Positions 50,341 to 58,716 of a stretch of 64,000 bases of DNA are shown here, piece after piece (position 1 is the stretch's first letter; each line of letters begins with the position of its first letter). The DNA is from Palsa-504 sp963753225 (GTDB taxonomy: Bacteria; Actinomycetota; Actinomycetes; Streptosporangiales; Streptosporangiaceae). Where the stretch lies: NCBI GenBank assembly GCA_963753225.1, contig CAVWBQ010000047.1, positions 186,001 to 250,000 of the forward strand. Reading direction: 5' to 3'. Both the position numbers and the translations under genes were made by a program. A model generated the notes under the pieces. It searched no databases, was not told the DNA's origin, and worked only from the letters and a program-made list of their open reading frames with translations.

Positions 50341-50898
50341 GTGGACGCCAGCGTCTGGATCCTCAACCTCGTCATCCTGGCCGCTGTCCTGTTCAGCGAC
50401 ATGGGCCAGCGCAAGGTCGGCCCGCTGCGGCTGCTGCGCCCGTTCATCACCGCGGCCGTCGTGGTGCCGTTCTTCATCAAGGGCGCCGCGGTCTCCGGCA
50501 ACGGCCTGGCGCTCGAGATCGCCGGGGCGGCCGCGGGCCTGGCCCTCGGCGTGCTCGCCGCCGCGCTGATCCGGGTGCGTTACGACGCGCAGTCCGGCCA
50601 GGCCGTCTCCCACGCCGGCCTGCCGTACGCGCTGGTCTGGATCGCGGTGGTGGCCGGGCGCCTGTACTTCGCCTACGGCGCCAACCACGTCTTCGGCGCC
50701 TCGCTCGGTAGCTGGATGGCGACCACCCACGTTAGCGTGGGCGCCCTGACCGACAGCCTCATCTTCCTGGCCATCGCCATGCTGCTCGCCCGGACCGGGG
50801 TTCTCGCGGCCAAGGCCCGCACGGTCACGGCCCGCGGCCGGCAAGCCGGGATCGCGGCCGGGGTGACCGGAACGAGCCACGCGGTCAGCGCCCGCTGA
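50341..50898 (+). CDS. Integral membrane protein, possibly DUF1453/CcdC-like
   Basis: 185 residues from GTG 50341 with AAGGAG six nt upstream. Five to six hydrophobic helices: SVWILNLVILAAVLFS, LRPFITAAVVVPFFI, IAGAAAGLALGVLAAALI, YALVWIAVVAGRLYFAYG, and a last one near LTDSLIFLAIAMLLAR. The pattern fits small CcdC-like proteins often found beside two-component systems. Function unknown. A strong hairpin follows its stop. The 320 bp before it hold the kinase repeats and presumably both promoters. Confidence 0.75.
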   Translation: MDASVWILNLVILAAVLFSDMGQRKVGPLRLLRPFITAAVVVPFFIKGAAVSGNGLALEIAGAAAGLALGVLAAALIRVRYDAQSGQAVSHAGLPYALVWIAVVAGRLYFAYGANHVFGASLGSWMATTHVSVGALTDSLIFLAIAMLLARTGVLAAKARTVTARGRQAGIAAGVTGTSHAVSAR

Positions 50899-50914
50899 CG
50901 TCAGCCGACGGGGT

Positions 50915-50953
50915 AGTGCCCCGCGGAGCCGGTTACCGGCCCCGCGGGGCACT
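50915..50953 (+). terminator. Strong rho-independent-like hairpin
   Basis: AGTGCCCCGCGG and CCGCGGGGCACT are perfect 12-bp arms; within the loop GCCGGT and ACCGGC pair again. It starts 17 bp after the membrane protein stop. The long GC stem without U-tract is typical for high-GC actinobacteria. Confidence 0.8.
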
Positions 50954-50998
50954 TCGCTGTGCCCGGGGCTAGCCTTGGTCATGGCCTGGTCCTTTCAT

Positions 50999-51031
50999 GG
51001 TTCTGGCACGGTTCTGGCACGGTTCTGGCAC
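50999..51031. repeat. 11-bp tandem repeat, three copies
   Basis: GGTTCTGGCAC occurs at 50999, 51010 and 51021, then GGT of a broken fourth. It ends 17 bp before the oxidoreductase start codon, in its 5' region. Confidence 0.88.
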
Positions 51032-51047
51032 GGTGAACGGGAGAGGG

Positions 51048-51962
51048 ATGGCATCGGCACCGCTGAGGTTCGGCCTGGTCGGCACCGGTTACTGGGCGCG
51101 CATCGCGCACGCGCCCGCGCTCGCTTCGACCGAGGGCATCGACCTGGCCGCGGTCTGGGGCCGGGACCCGCGGGCCGCGGCCGCGCTCGCGGCGGAGCAT
51201 GGGGCCACCGCTTATGAGGAGATCGACGCGCTGCTGGCCGCCGTGGACGGCGTCGCGTTCGCGGTCCCGCCGGACGTGCAGGCGCCCATCGCCACGGCCG
51301 CCGCGCGGGCCGGCAAGCACCTGATGCTGGAGAAGCCCATCGCCATCGCGGAGGCCGAGGCGGACGAGCTCGTGGCGGCGGTCGGCGAGGGGCAGGTCGC
51401 CTCGGTCGTCTTCTTCACCCTGTTGTTCCGGGCGGAGATGCGGGCCTGGCTGGCCGACGTCACGGCCCGCGGCGGCTGGGTGGGCGGCCTGGCCTCGTGG
51501 TTCGGCTCGTCGCTGCTGGAGTCCAGCCCGTTCAACACCCCGTGGCGGCGCGACAAGGGCGGGCTATGGGACATCGCCCCGCACGTGATCTCGCTGCTGT
51601 GGGCCGCGCTCGGCGCGGTCACGTCGGTGACCGCCGACGCGGGCCCGGTCGACGTCAGCCACCTGATCCTGCACCACGAGGGCGGGGCGAGCAGCGCGGT
51701 GACCGTGTCGCAGAACGGGGGCGAGGCGGCCGCGGGCTTCGAGGCGTACCTGTGGAGCGATCGCGGCCGGTCGGTGGCACCGCGTCTGACGTCCGACCCG
51801 GTGCCGCCGCTGAGCACCGCGCTGACCGAACTCGCCGGGAACATCCGAGCCGGGCGGACCGAGCATCCGTGTGACGTGAGGTTCGGCCGGGATGTGGGTC
51901 ATGTCGTCGCCGAGGCGCAGCGCCAGATCGACCAGCGGCGGACGCACCACCGGCCCCGGTAG
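51048..51962 (+). CDS. Gfo/Idh/MocA-family oxidoreductase
   Basis: NAD(P)-dependent sugar or polyol dehydrogenase, 304 residues from ATG 51048 with GAGAGGG upstream. LRFGLVGTGYWARIAHAPAL is the dinucleotide-binding turn and KHLMLEKPIAI has the catalytic Lys-Pro pair; GGLWDIAPHVISLL supplies the later active-site region (the His of the typical DxxxH). Substrate unknown. It stands alone on the plus strand. Confidence 0.9.
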   Translation: MASAPLRFGLVGTGYWARIAHAPALASTEGIDLAAVWGRDPRAAAALAAEHGATAYEEIDALLAAVDGVAFAVPPDVQAPIATAAARAGKHLMLEKPIAIAEAEADELVAAVGEGQVASVVFFTLLFRAEMRAWLADVTARGGWVGGLASWFGSSLLESSPFNTPWRRDKGGLWDIAPHVISLLWAALGAVTSVTADAGPVDVSHLILHHEGGASSAVTVSQNGGEAAAGFEAYLWSDRGRSVAPRLTSDPVPPLSTALTELAGNIRAGRTEHPCDVRFGRDVGHVVAEAQRQIDQRRTHHRPR

Positions 51963-51986
51963 CATCTCTTGTGCTACGGTGACACG

Positions 51987-52391
51987 ATGAGTGACGCTCC
52001 CGAAGACGAGCGGGATTCACGGCCGATAAGCGCGGGGCAAGGTGGCCGGGGCGCGGACGCCGGGAGCCGGGCCGCGGCCCGGACCAGGGAACCCGGTCGG
52101 CCCGCGTCGCGCGCCGAGGCCGCCGGGCGGGGCGGGTCCCGGCACCGCATCGGGATCAGGGAGCTTCGCCAGCACGCGAGCGTCTACGTCGACCTCGCGG
52201 AGAAGGGCTACACGGTGGACATCACCAACCGGGGGCGGCTGGTGGCCCAGCTCATCCCGGTCAGGGAACCTGGCAGTCCGCTGGAACGCCTGATCGCGGC
52301 CGGGATCATCGAGCCGGCCGAGGAACCTGGCGGCGTCGGCGACCTCGAGCCTTATCCGTCGCCAGCCGTGCGGCCGGAGGCCCGGCGGTGA
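51987..52391 (+). CDS. Type II antitoxin of the Phd/YefM family
   Basis: 134 residues. The Phd fold is in the second half: RIGIRELRQHASVYVDLAEKGYTVDITNRGRLVAQLIPV. The first 50 residues are a disordered, Arg/Gly-rich extension uncommon in this family. The C-terminus (LERLIAAGIIEPAEEP) would block the toxin. It overlaps the vapC-like gene as GTGA. A TACGGT box at 51971-51976 lies near the start, so the message may have almost no leader. Such antitoxins usually repress their own operon. Confidence 0.88.
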   Translation: MSDAPEDERDSRPISAGQGGRGADAGSRAAARTREPGRPASRAEAAGRGGSRHRIGIRELRQHASVYVDLAEKGYTVDITNRGRLVAQLIPVREPGSPLERLIAAGIIEPAEEPGGVGDLEPYPSPAVRPEARR

Positions 52392-52786
52392 TCTACCTCG
52401 ACTCCTCCGCGCTGGTCAAGCTGGCCCTGACCGGACCCGAGTCGGCGGAGTTGGCCCGCTGGCTGGCCGAAAGGGCGGGCCAGCCGCTGGTATCCAGCGC
52501 GCTGCACCGGGCCGAGGTGCCCAGGGCCGTCTGGCAGGCCGAACCCGGCGCGCTGCCGCGTAGCTACAAGGTGATCAAGCGGATCGCGCGGGTGGCGCTG
52601 AGCGCGGACGTGCTGGACGAGTCGGCCACCCTGCCGCCGCAGGAACTGAGCCCGGCCCAGGCCATCCACCTCGCCTCGGCGCTGGCGGTGAAGCGGGACC
52701 TGAGCGCGTTCGTGAGCTACGACGAGCCCCTGCTCGCCGCGGCCAGGATCGCCGGGCTCCCGGTGGCCTCGCCCGGTTCGCCCTGA
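52388..52786 (+). CDS. PIN-domain toxin (VapC family) with one altered acidic residue
   Basis: 132 residues from GTG 52388. The PIN RNase core shows Asp5 in MIYLDSSALVKL, Glu43 in LHRAEV and Asp112 in FVSYDEPLLAAA. The third acid, normally Asp in a DAIHLA motif, is Gln91 here (SPAQAIHLASAL). The fold is whole but metal-dependent RNA cleavage could be weakened. Paired with the Phd antitoxin just before it. Confidence 0.88.
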   Translation: MIYLDSSALVKLALTGPESAELARWLAERAGQPLVSSALHRAEVPRAVWQAEPGALPRSYKVIKRIARVALSADVLDESATLPPQELSPAQAIHLASALAVKRDLSAFVSYDEPLLAAARIAGLPVASPGSP

Positions 52787-53013
52787 CGAACTGATCGTGG
52801 AACGGCCGCGCTCGCCTGCGTCATGACCGGCGCAGGAATCATCCTTGTCGGGTTATGCGGCGGGCGGACCCGTGTACTCGAATGGACTGGTGAATGAACC
52901 GGAGATGAATGCAAGGCGTCGGGCCTGTACCGGGTGGGGCCTCTGCCGTCGGGTGAGGGCGGCCGGATGGTGCGCGGATCTCGCGCTCCGGGATACCTAT
53001 CTGGGAGGTACCT

Positions 53014-53728
53014 GATGGCGGATGACACGGCCAGGCTGCTGGCTGAGTTCATTGAGCCGTTGCGAGTGAAGCCGGGGTCGAAGGTGAAGCTGGCCAGGGA
53101 TTTCGACCCGGGGTATAAGGCAGGCTTCCTGAAGAAGAAGGACGGGGCCGCGGTGCTCGATGCCGGGGTGAGGATGCTGGCGGAGTATCAGGCCCGGCTG
53201 GCGGCGCAGGACAAGCTGTTCTTGAACCTGTCCAAGGAGGAGCAGCGGATCCGGTTCCTGCGGCGGGTGGACGCGCCGGAGAAGAACTGGAAGTTCTCCG
53301 CGGCTGATGCCCGGGAGCGCAAGTACTGGGATGACTACCAGGCCGCGTTTTCGGAGATGCTGTCGAGCACCTCCACCGGGTGGGCGCCGTGGTACGTGAT
53401 CCCGGCTGATCACAAGTGGTTCGCCCGGGTCTGCGTGTCGGCGGTGCTGGCGCACACCTTGGTGGAGATCGATCCGAAGTACCCCGCCGTTGATAAGGCC
53501 CGGCGCGAGGACCTGGCCGAGACCAGGTCGGTGCTGGAGGCCGAGGCGCCCGAGGGCGCGGCGGCGGACCCGGCCCGGGCCGAACTGGCGGCCAAGGCGC
53601 GGGAGGAGCAGGCCGCCAGGGAGACCAAGCAGGCCCGCAAGCAGCGCAAGCGGATGAAAAAGATCAGGAAGAAGCTGGCCGAGGCCGAACGGTCCAGGCG
53701 GCAAGCGCAGCCGGTCATCAGGATGTGA
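53014..53728 (+). pseudogene. PPK2-family polyphosphate kinase lacking the P-loop (in-frame deletion)
   Basis: 238 residues; relatives have about 300 or more. Both ends are typical of PPK2: LRVKPGSKVKLARDFDPG and YQARLAAQDK at the start, and LSKEEQRIRFLRRVDAPEKNWKFSAADARERKYWDDYQAAF, STGWAPWYVIPADHKWFARV at the end. The part between, with Walker A (GMDTSGKDG in relatives) and Walker B, is absent; the junction is near residue 68 (53218). Without the P-loop it cannot phosphorylate nucleotides. The frame and the good ribosome-binding site (GGGAGGT) are kept. The C-terminus is a long basic coiled coil. Confidence 0.8.
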
Positions 53729-53740
53729 GGGCACCAAGTC

Positions 53741-56700
53741 ATGGCCATCAGTGACCAGGTCCAGGCGCCGGGCAGCCCGGCGGACAAGGCGGTTACGGCG
53801 TGGTACTCGCTGTCAGGGGATGAGGTCACCGCCAGGCTGGGCGTCGACCCGGCCGCGGGCCTGGCCGCGGCGCGCGCCGCCGAATTGCTCGCCAAGAACG
53901 GGCCGAACGCTCTCCCGGTGGAGAAGCCACCGCAGGCCATCCGCCGCTTCCTGGCCCAGTACGCGAGCTACATGCAGATCATCCTGGTCGGGGCGGCGGT
54001 CGTCTCGCTGGTGATCCAGCAGTGGGCCACGGCCATCGTGCTGATCGTGATCACGCTCTTCAACGCCCTCGTCGGGCTGCGCCAGCAGGGCAAGGCGGAG
54101 AGCGCGATGAACGCGCTGCAGTCGATGATGAAGGCCACCGCGCGGGTGCGGCGTGACGGCGCGGAGGCGCAGATCCCGGCCGAGCAGGTCGTGGTCGGCG
54201 ACGTCGTGCTGATCGCGGCCGGGGACGAAGTGCCCGCCGACGGACGGATCGTGACCTCCAGCGCCCTCCAGATCGATGAGTCGGCGCTGACCGGCGAGAG
54301 CGTTCCGGCGGCGAAGGACGCGGAAACGCTGTCCGGTGGCGGGATCGGACCTGGCGAGCAGTCGAACATGGCGTTTATGCATACTCCGGTCACGCACGGG
54401 AGCGGGGTGCTGGTCGTCACCGGGACGGGGAGCGACACCCAGGTCGGGAAGATCGCGCACATGCTCACCTCGACGGCGAAGGAGGAGACGCCGCTCACCA
54501 GGCAGATGAACACGCTGACGCTGTGGATCGTGGGCGCGGCGGGAGTCACGATGGTCGTGATGTTCGCGCTCGGCCTGGCCCGCGGGCAGTCGTGGAAGGT
54601 GCTGTTCGACACGGCGGTGGCGCTCGCGATCGCGGCGATCCCGCTCGCCCTGCCGATGGTCGTCCAGGTCGTCCTCTCGCTGGGCAGCGTCGAACTCGCC
54701 AAGCAGAAGGCGATCGTCAAGGACCTGCCGTCGGTCGAGACGCTCGGGTTCACCTCGGCGGTCAACTCGGACAAGACCGGGACGCTGACGATGAACCAGA
54801 TGACGGCGGTCGAGGTCGTCGACCCGACCGACCGCTACGCCATCACGGGCACCGGCTACAGCCTGGAAGGGAAGATCATCCACCCGGCCGGCAAGACCGA
54901 TACCCTCGACGGCGCCATCCTGCCGTACATCGTGGCGAGCGACGCGAAGCTCGTCGACGGAAAGGTCGTCGGCGATCCGACCGAGGGCGCGCTGCTGGTG
55001 CTGGCGCACAAGGCAGGCGTGTACATCGACGGGACGCGTGCGGAACTGCCCCGGCTCGCGACGCTGCCGTTCGACCCCGGCTACAAGCTGATGGCCACCT
55101 TCAACCAGGCCAAGGACGCGTCGGGGCGCGACGTCGTGCGCTGCTTCGTCAAGGGGGCGGCGCCGGCGGTGATGGCCCGGGCGGCGACCGCGCTCTCCAA
55201 CGGCACCAGCATCCCCTGGGACGACGCCCTCAGGCAGCAGGCCGAGCAGCACGTCCAGCGGATGGAGGAATCGGGTCTGCGGGTCATGGCCGGCGCCTTC
55301 CGCGACCTCGATACGGCCAGCTTCGACCCCGGCGGCGACCTGCTCGCCTACGTCCAGGACGTGGAGATGACAAGCCTCGTCGGGATGGTCGATCCGCCTC
55401 GGGAGCAGTCCAAGGCTGCGGTCGCCGATGCGCAGCAGGCGCACATCCGGGTGCGGATGGTGACCGGCGATGACGTCATCACCGGCGCCGCGATCGCCAA
55501 GCAGCTCAACATTCCCGGCGAGGCGATCCTCGGTGCCGACTTCGCTGCGCTCTCCGAAGCCGAGCGGCTCGACCGGATCGACCACATCGGCGTCGTCGGG
55601 CGGGTCGCGCCCGAGCACAAGGTGCTGCTTGCCGAGACGCTGAAGAAAAAGGGCCACGTCGTCGCGATGACCGGCGACGGCGTAAACGACGCGCCGGCCA
55701 TCAAGGCAGCCGACATCGGCGTGGCCATGGGAAGCGGCACCGAGGTCGCGAAGAACGCCGGCCGCATGATCCTGTCCGACGACAACTTCGCGACGATCGT
55801 CTACGCCGTCGAGCAGGGCCGCAAGCTGTATGACAACCTCAGCAAGTACATCCGCTTCGTTCTGCTCGAGCTGGTCGCGTTCGTTCTCACCTTCCTCGGC
55901 GCGACCTTGTTCAACATCGCGGCCGGCCAGCCGTTCACGCCGGCGCAGATCCTGTGGATCAACTTCCTGGTCAACGCCCCGTTCGGGGTCGCGCTCGGCT
56001 TCGACAAGCAGACGCCTGGCTTGATGAGCCGCCAGCCCCGGCCTCGCGGGGAACCGCTCCTGACCCGCGGCGTGATGATCACCTGTGGCCTCGTCGGGCT
56101 GTTCATCGCCGTCGCCAACCTGGCGCTGATCGCGACCGGGAAGAACCACTACGGCAGCGTCAAGACCGGCCAGTCGATGGGCCTAGTCGCCTTCTCCCTG
56201 ATGCTGGTGGTCGCTGCCTTCGAGGCCCGCAGCGAGACCACGACCGCTTTCGACACGGACATCTTCAACAGTTCGAAGATGAACGTCATCGCTGCGGCCG
56301 AGGTCGCCGGGGCGTTCCTCATCACGCAGGCGAACTTCATGAATCGGCTGCTCGGCACCAATCAGCTGACGGCCGCGCAGTGGGGATTCGCGTTCCTCGC
56401 CGCCGTCGTGCTGCTCCTGGGTTGGGAGGCCGGCAAGTGGATCGCGCGCCGGCGAGCACGTGCCGAGGGCGATCCGCCTGGGCAGCTGACGTCAGGGGCG
56501 GGGTTAGAAGGCGGCGGGTTAGAAGGCGGCGGGTTCGGTGTAGACGCCCCATTCGGTGCGGAGGACGCCGCAGATCTCGCCGAGGGTGGCTTCGGCGCGG
56601 GCGGCGTCCAGCATGGGCGGGACCAGGTTCGCGTCGGTGCGCGCGGCGGCGACCAGGGCGGACAGGGTCGCGTCAACGGCTCGCTGGTCACGTTCGGCGC

Positions 56701-58177
56701 GGCGGGCGGCGAGCAGTTTGACCTGCTCGCGCTCGACCTCGGGGCTGATCCGCAGGATCTCGAGCGGCTGGGCCACCGTGCCGGTGTGGGTGTTCACGCC
56801 GACGATCTTCTTCTCGCCTTTTTCGAGCTTCTGCTGGTAGGCGAACGCGGCCTCGGCGATCTCGCCGGTGAACCAGCCGTTCTCGATGCCCTGCAGGATC
56901 CCGTCGGTCATCGAGCCGTCCGCGCTCATCTCGCGGATCCGGGCGAAGATCGCCTCGGCTTCGGCCTCCATCCGGTCGGTCAGCGCCTCCACGTACCAGG
57001 AACCGCCGAGCGGGTCGGAGACGTTCAGCACGCCGGTCTCCTCCATGATCACCTGCTGGGTGCGCAGAGCGGTCTCGGCGGCCGCCTCGCCGGGCAGCGC
57101 GAGCACCTCGTCCAGGGCGTTGGTGTGCAGGGAGTTGGTCCCGCCCAGCACCGCGGCCAGAGCCTCGACCGCGGTGCGGACGATGTTGTTGTCCGGCTGC
57201 GGCGCGGTCAGCGAGACGCCCGCGGTCTGGGTGTGGAAGCGCAGCCACTGCGCTCGCGCGGTCTTCGAGCCGTACACATCGCGCAGCCAGCGGGCCCAGA
57301 TCCGGCGGGCGGCGCGGAACTTGGCGATCTCCTCGAAGAAGTCGATGTGCGCGTCAAAGAAGAAGGAGAGACCGGGCGCGAACTCGTCCACGTCCAGGCC
57401 GCGCGACAGGCCAAGCTCCACGTAGCCGAACCCGTCGGCCAGCGTGAACGCCAGCTCCTGGGCGGCGGTCGAACCCGCCTCCCTGATGTGGTAGCCGGAC
57501 ACGGACAGCGGCTTGTAGCGGGGGATCTCCTGGCCGCAGTACTGCATCAGGTCACCGATGAGGCGCAGGTGCGGCTTGGGCTCGAACAGCCACTCCTTCT
57601 GCGCGATGTACTCCTTGAAGATGTCGGTCTGCAGGGTCCCGTCCAGCTTGGACAGGTCCGCGCCCTGGCGTTCCGCGGCTACCAGGTACATGCAGAAGAC
57701 CGGCACGGCCGGCCCGCTGATCGTCATCGAGGTGGTGGTGCCGGCCAGCGGGATGCCATCGAACAGCACGTCCATGTCGGCGGCCGAGTCGATGGCCACA
57801 CCGCAGTGGCCCACCTCGCCCAGCGAGCGCGACTCGTCAGAGTCACGCCCCATCAGGGTGGGCATGTCGAAGGCCACGGAGAGGCCCGCTCCCCCGGCTG
57901 CCAGCAGCATCTTGTACCGCTCGTTGGTCTGCCGCGCGTTGCCGAACCCGGAAAACTGACGGATCGTCCACGGCTTGCCGCGGTAGCCGGTGGCGTGGAT
58001 GCCCCGGGTGAACGGGAACTCCCCCGGCCAGCCGATCCGGTCGAAGTCCGGCGCCGCAGCGTCGTCCGGCGGTCCGTAGACCGGATCGACCTCGAGCCCG
58101 GAGAGCGTGGTGAAATCCGCGTCGCGTTTGGCCGCCTGGTCGAAGCGGCGCTGCCAGCGGTCCCTGCTGGTGTCTGA
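53741..58177 (+). CDS. P-type cation-transporting ATPase whose frame runs past its natural end
   Basis: Membrane pump of the P2/P3 kind. The actuator motif is DESALTGESVP, the phosphorylated Asp is residue 344 in NSDKTGTLTMN (Asn replaces the usual Cys), the nucleotide site FVKGAAPAV and the hinge VAMTGDGVNDAPAIKAADIGVAMGSGTEVAKNAG are intact, and six C-terminal helices end near GWEAGKWIARRRARAEG (about 56460). Homology stops near 56494, but no in-frame stop occurs until 58177, so the frame passes antisense through the whole icmA-like gene. The ion is uncertain: Ca2+, Mg2+ or H+. It follows the deleted PPK2 gene by 12 bp and could share its transcript. Confidence 0.85.
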   Translation: MAISDQVQAPGSPADKAVTAWYSLSGDEVTARLGVDPAAGLAAARAAELLAKNGPNALPVEKPPQAIRRFLAQYASYMQIILVGAAVVSLVIQQWATAIVLIVITLFNALVGLRQQGKAESAMNALQSMMKATARVRRDGAEAQIPAEQVVVGDVVLIAAGDEVPADGRIVTSSALQIDESALTGESVPAAKDAETLSGGGIGPGEQSNMAFMHTPVTHGSGVLVVTGTGSDTQVGKIAHMLTSTAKEETPLTRQMNTLTLWIVGAAGVTMVVMFALGLARGQSWKVLFDTAVALAIAAIPLALPMVVQVVLSLGSVELAKQKAIVKDLPSVETLGFTSAVNSDKTGTLTMNQMTAVEVVDPTDRYAITGTGYSLEGKIIHPAGKTDTLDGAILPYIVASDAKLVDGKVVGDPTEGALLVLAHKAGVYIDGTRAELPRLATLPFDPGYKLMATFNQAKDASGRDVVRCFVKGAAPAVMARAATALSNGTSIPWDDALRQQAEQHVQRMEESGLRVMAGAFRDLDTASFDPGGDLLAYVQDVEMTSLVGMVDPPREQSKAAVADAQQAHIRVRMVTGDDVITGAAIAKQLNIPGEAILGADFAALSEAERLDRIDHIGVVGRVAPEHKVLLAETLKKKGHVVAMTGDGVNDAPAIKAADIGVAMGSGTEVAKNAGRMILSDDNFATIVYAVEQGRKLYDNLSKYIRFVLLELVAFVLTFLGATLFNIAAGQPFTPAQILWINFLVNAPFGVALGFDKQTPGLMSRQPRPRGEPLLTRGVMITCGLVGLFIAVANLALIATGKNHYGSVKTGQSMGLVAFSLMLVVAAFEARSETTTAFDTDIFNSSKMNVIAAAEVAGAFLITQANFMNRLLGTNQLTAAQWGFAFLAAVVLLLGWEAGKWIARRRARAEGDPPGQLTSGAGLEGGGLEGGGFGVDAPFGAEDAADLAEGGFGAGGVQHGRDQVRVGARGGDQGGQGRVNGSLVTFGAAGGEQFDLLALDLGADPQDLERLGHRAGVGVHADDLLLAFFELLLVGERGLGDLAGEPAVLDALQDPVGHRAVRAHLADPGEDRLGFGLHPVGQRLHVPGTAERVGDVQHAGLLHDHLLGAQSGLGGRLAGQREHLVQGVGVQGVGPAQHRGQSLDRGADDVVVRLRRGQRDARGLGVEAQPLRSRGLRAVHIAQPAGPDPAGGAELGDLLEEVDVRVKEEGETGRELVHVQAARQAKLHVAEPVGQRERQLLGGGRTRLPDVVAGHGQRLVAGDLLAAVLHQVTDEAQVRLGLEQPLLLRDVLLEDVGLQGPVQLGQVRALAFRGYQVHAEDRHGRPADRHRGGGAGQRDAIEQHVHVGGRVDGHTAVAHLAQRARLVRVTPHQGGHVEGHGEARSPGCQQHLVPLVGLPRVAEPGKLTDRPRLAAVAGGVDAPGERELPRPADPVEVRRRSVVRRSVDRIDLEPGERGEIRVAFGRLVEAALPAVPAGV
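56501..56530. repeat. 15-bp tandem duplication across the icmA-like stop codon
   Basis: GGGTTAGAAGGCGGC occurs twice in a row. Each copy contains TTA, the complement of TAA; on the mutase strand both read Pro-Ala-Ala-Phe-stop, the end of the protein. It also lies where the ATPase frame should have ended. Confidence 0.85.
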
Positions 58178-58201
58178 GGGCCCGGCCTGCTGAGCGTCCA
58201 T
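56519..58201 (-). CDS. Acyl-CoA mutase large subunit, isobutyryl-CoA mutase (IcmA)-like
   Basis: 560-residue TIM-barrel subunit of a coenzyme-B12 mutase, without the B12-binding domain, so it needs a separate small subunit (not in this window). GYRGKPWTIRQFSGFGNARQTNERYK has Phe83 where methylmalonyl-CoA mutases have Tyr, the residue choice of isobutyryl-CoA mutase. SVAFDMPTLMGRDSDES, TTTSMTISGPA, YKPLSVSGYHIREAGSTAAQE and the end LGEICGVLRTEWGVYTEPAAF match IcmA closely. It would interconvert isobutyryl- and n-butyryl-CoA. A 28-bp palindrome lies 29 bp upstream. Confidence 0.85.
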   Translation of the reverse strand: MDAQQAGPSDTSRDRWQRRFDQAAKRDADFTTLSGLEVDPVYGPPDDAAAPDFDRIGWPGEFPFTRGIHATGYRGKPWTIRQFSGFGNARQTNERYKMLLAAGGAGLSVAFDMPTLMGRDSDESRSLGEVGHCGVAIDSAADMDVLFDGIPLAGTTTSMTISGPAVPVFCMYLVAAERQGADLSKLDGTLQTDIFKEYIAQKEWLFEPKPHLRLIGDLMQYCGQEIPRYKPLSVSGYHIREAGSTAAQELAFTLADGFGYVELGLSRGLDVDEFAPGLSFFFDAHIDFFEEIAKFRAARRIWARWLRDVYGSKTARAQWLRFHTQTAGVSLTAPQPDNNIVRTAVEALAAVLGGTNSLHTNALDEVLALPGEAAAETALRTQQVIMEETGVLNVSDPLGGSWYVEALTDRMEAEAEAIFARIREMSADGSMTDGILQGIENGWFTGEIAEAAFAYQQKLEKGEKKIVGVNTHTGTVAQPLEILRISPEVEREQVKLLAARRAERDQRAVDATLSALVAAARTDANLVPPMLDAARAEATLGEICGVLRTEWGVYTEPAAF

Positions 58202-58229
58202 GATCCCGCCTTCGGAAAATGCGCGTGGT

Positions 58230-58257
58230 CAAAGTAGTAGGACGTCCTACTACTTTG
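58230..58257. promoter_or_regulatory. 28-bp perfect palindrome upstream of the icmA-like gene
   Basis: The half-site CAAAGTAGTAGGAC is followed at once by its exact reverse complement. It ends 29 bp from the mutase ATG. Perfect symmetry of this length suggests an operator for a TetR- or GntR-type dimer controlling acyl-CoA metabolism. Confidence 0.7.
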
Positions 58258-58387
58258 AGTGTAGCGCGGGCTCGGGGGTGGGCCAGGGAGGTGTGGCGCG
58301 GGCTCGGGGTGGGCTGGCGCCATGGGCAACTGAGGCACGGCGCGGGGGCGGACACAACGGGCCGTTCGGAAAAAAAGAAATTTCTGT

Positions 58388-58415
58388 GCAACCGATGAGC
58401 GGGTTACGTCGTCTC
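58388..58415 (+). promoter_or_regulatory. ECF-type promoter for the sigma gene (candidate autoregulation)
   Basis: GCAACC (58388-58393), 16-bp spacer, CGTCTC (58410-58415). The AACC...CGTC pattern is that of promoters read by ECF sigma factors. The message would have a leader of about 290 nt before GTG 58717. Confidence 0.6.
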
Positions 58416-58716
58416 TTAAGAGCGCGAGGCCGGGAACGGCCTGGCGCGAAGCGGGGCCCGGACGTCACGGGGGCGCGCCCGGGCCAGTCGCCTAGGAAGC
58501 CCCGGAAAACCAGCAGGAACCCAGCAGAGCCGTAGGCAACGAGCAGGCTCCGGCGAGCAGCCTCGCCGGACAGGAATGTGGTAGAAGTTGCCGTATCACA
58601 CGGGTGTTCTTGAGGACGCCCCGACCGGCCCCGACATGATCCTCATGCCGGGCGGACGCGCGGGACGCCAGGCCGCGTCGTTCCCACCTGCCGGGAACTT
58701 CATCGAGGGAGATCCG

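Larger units (their letters stand above)
58202..58716. other. Intergenic control region between the mutase and the ECF sigma gene
   Basis: 515 bp carrying the perfect palindrome 58230-58257 next to the mutase and an ECF-type promoter at 58388-58415 pointing at the sigma gene. Reading frames from 58588 (TTG) and 58636 (ATG) extend the sigma gene upstream but lack homology. Confidence 0.6.

Noticed and set aside
53813..56149. 778-residue open frame on the minus strand
   Set aside because: Antisense of the P-type ATPase; repetitive Asp/Arg/His composition and no domain.
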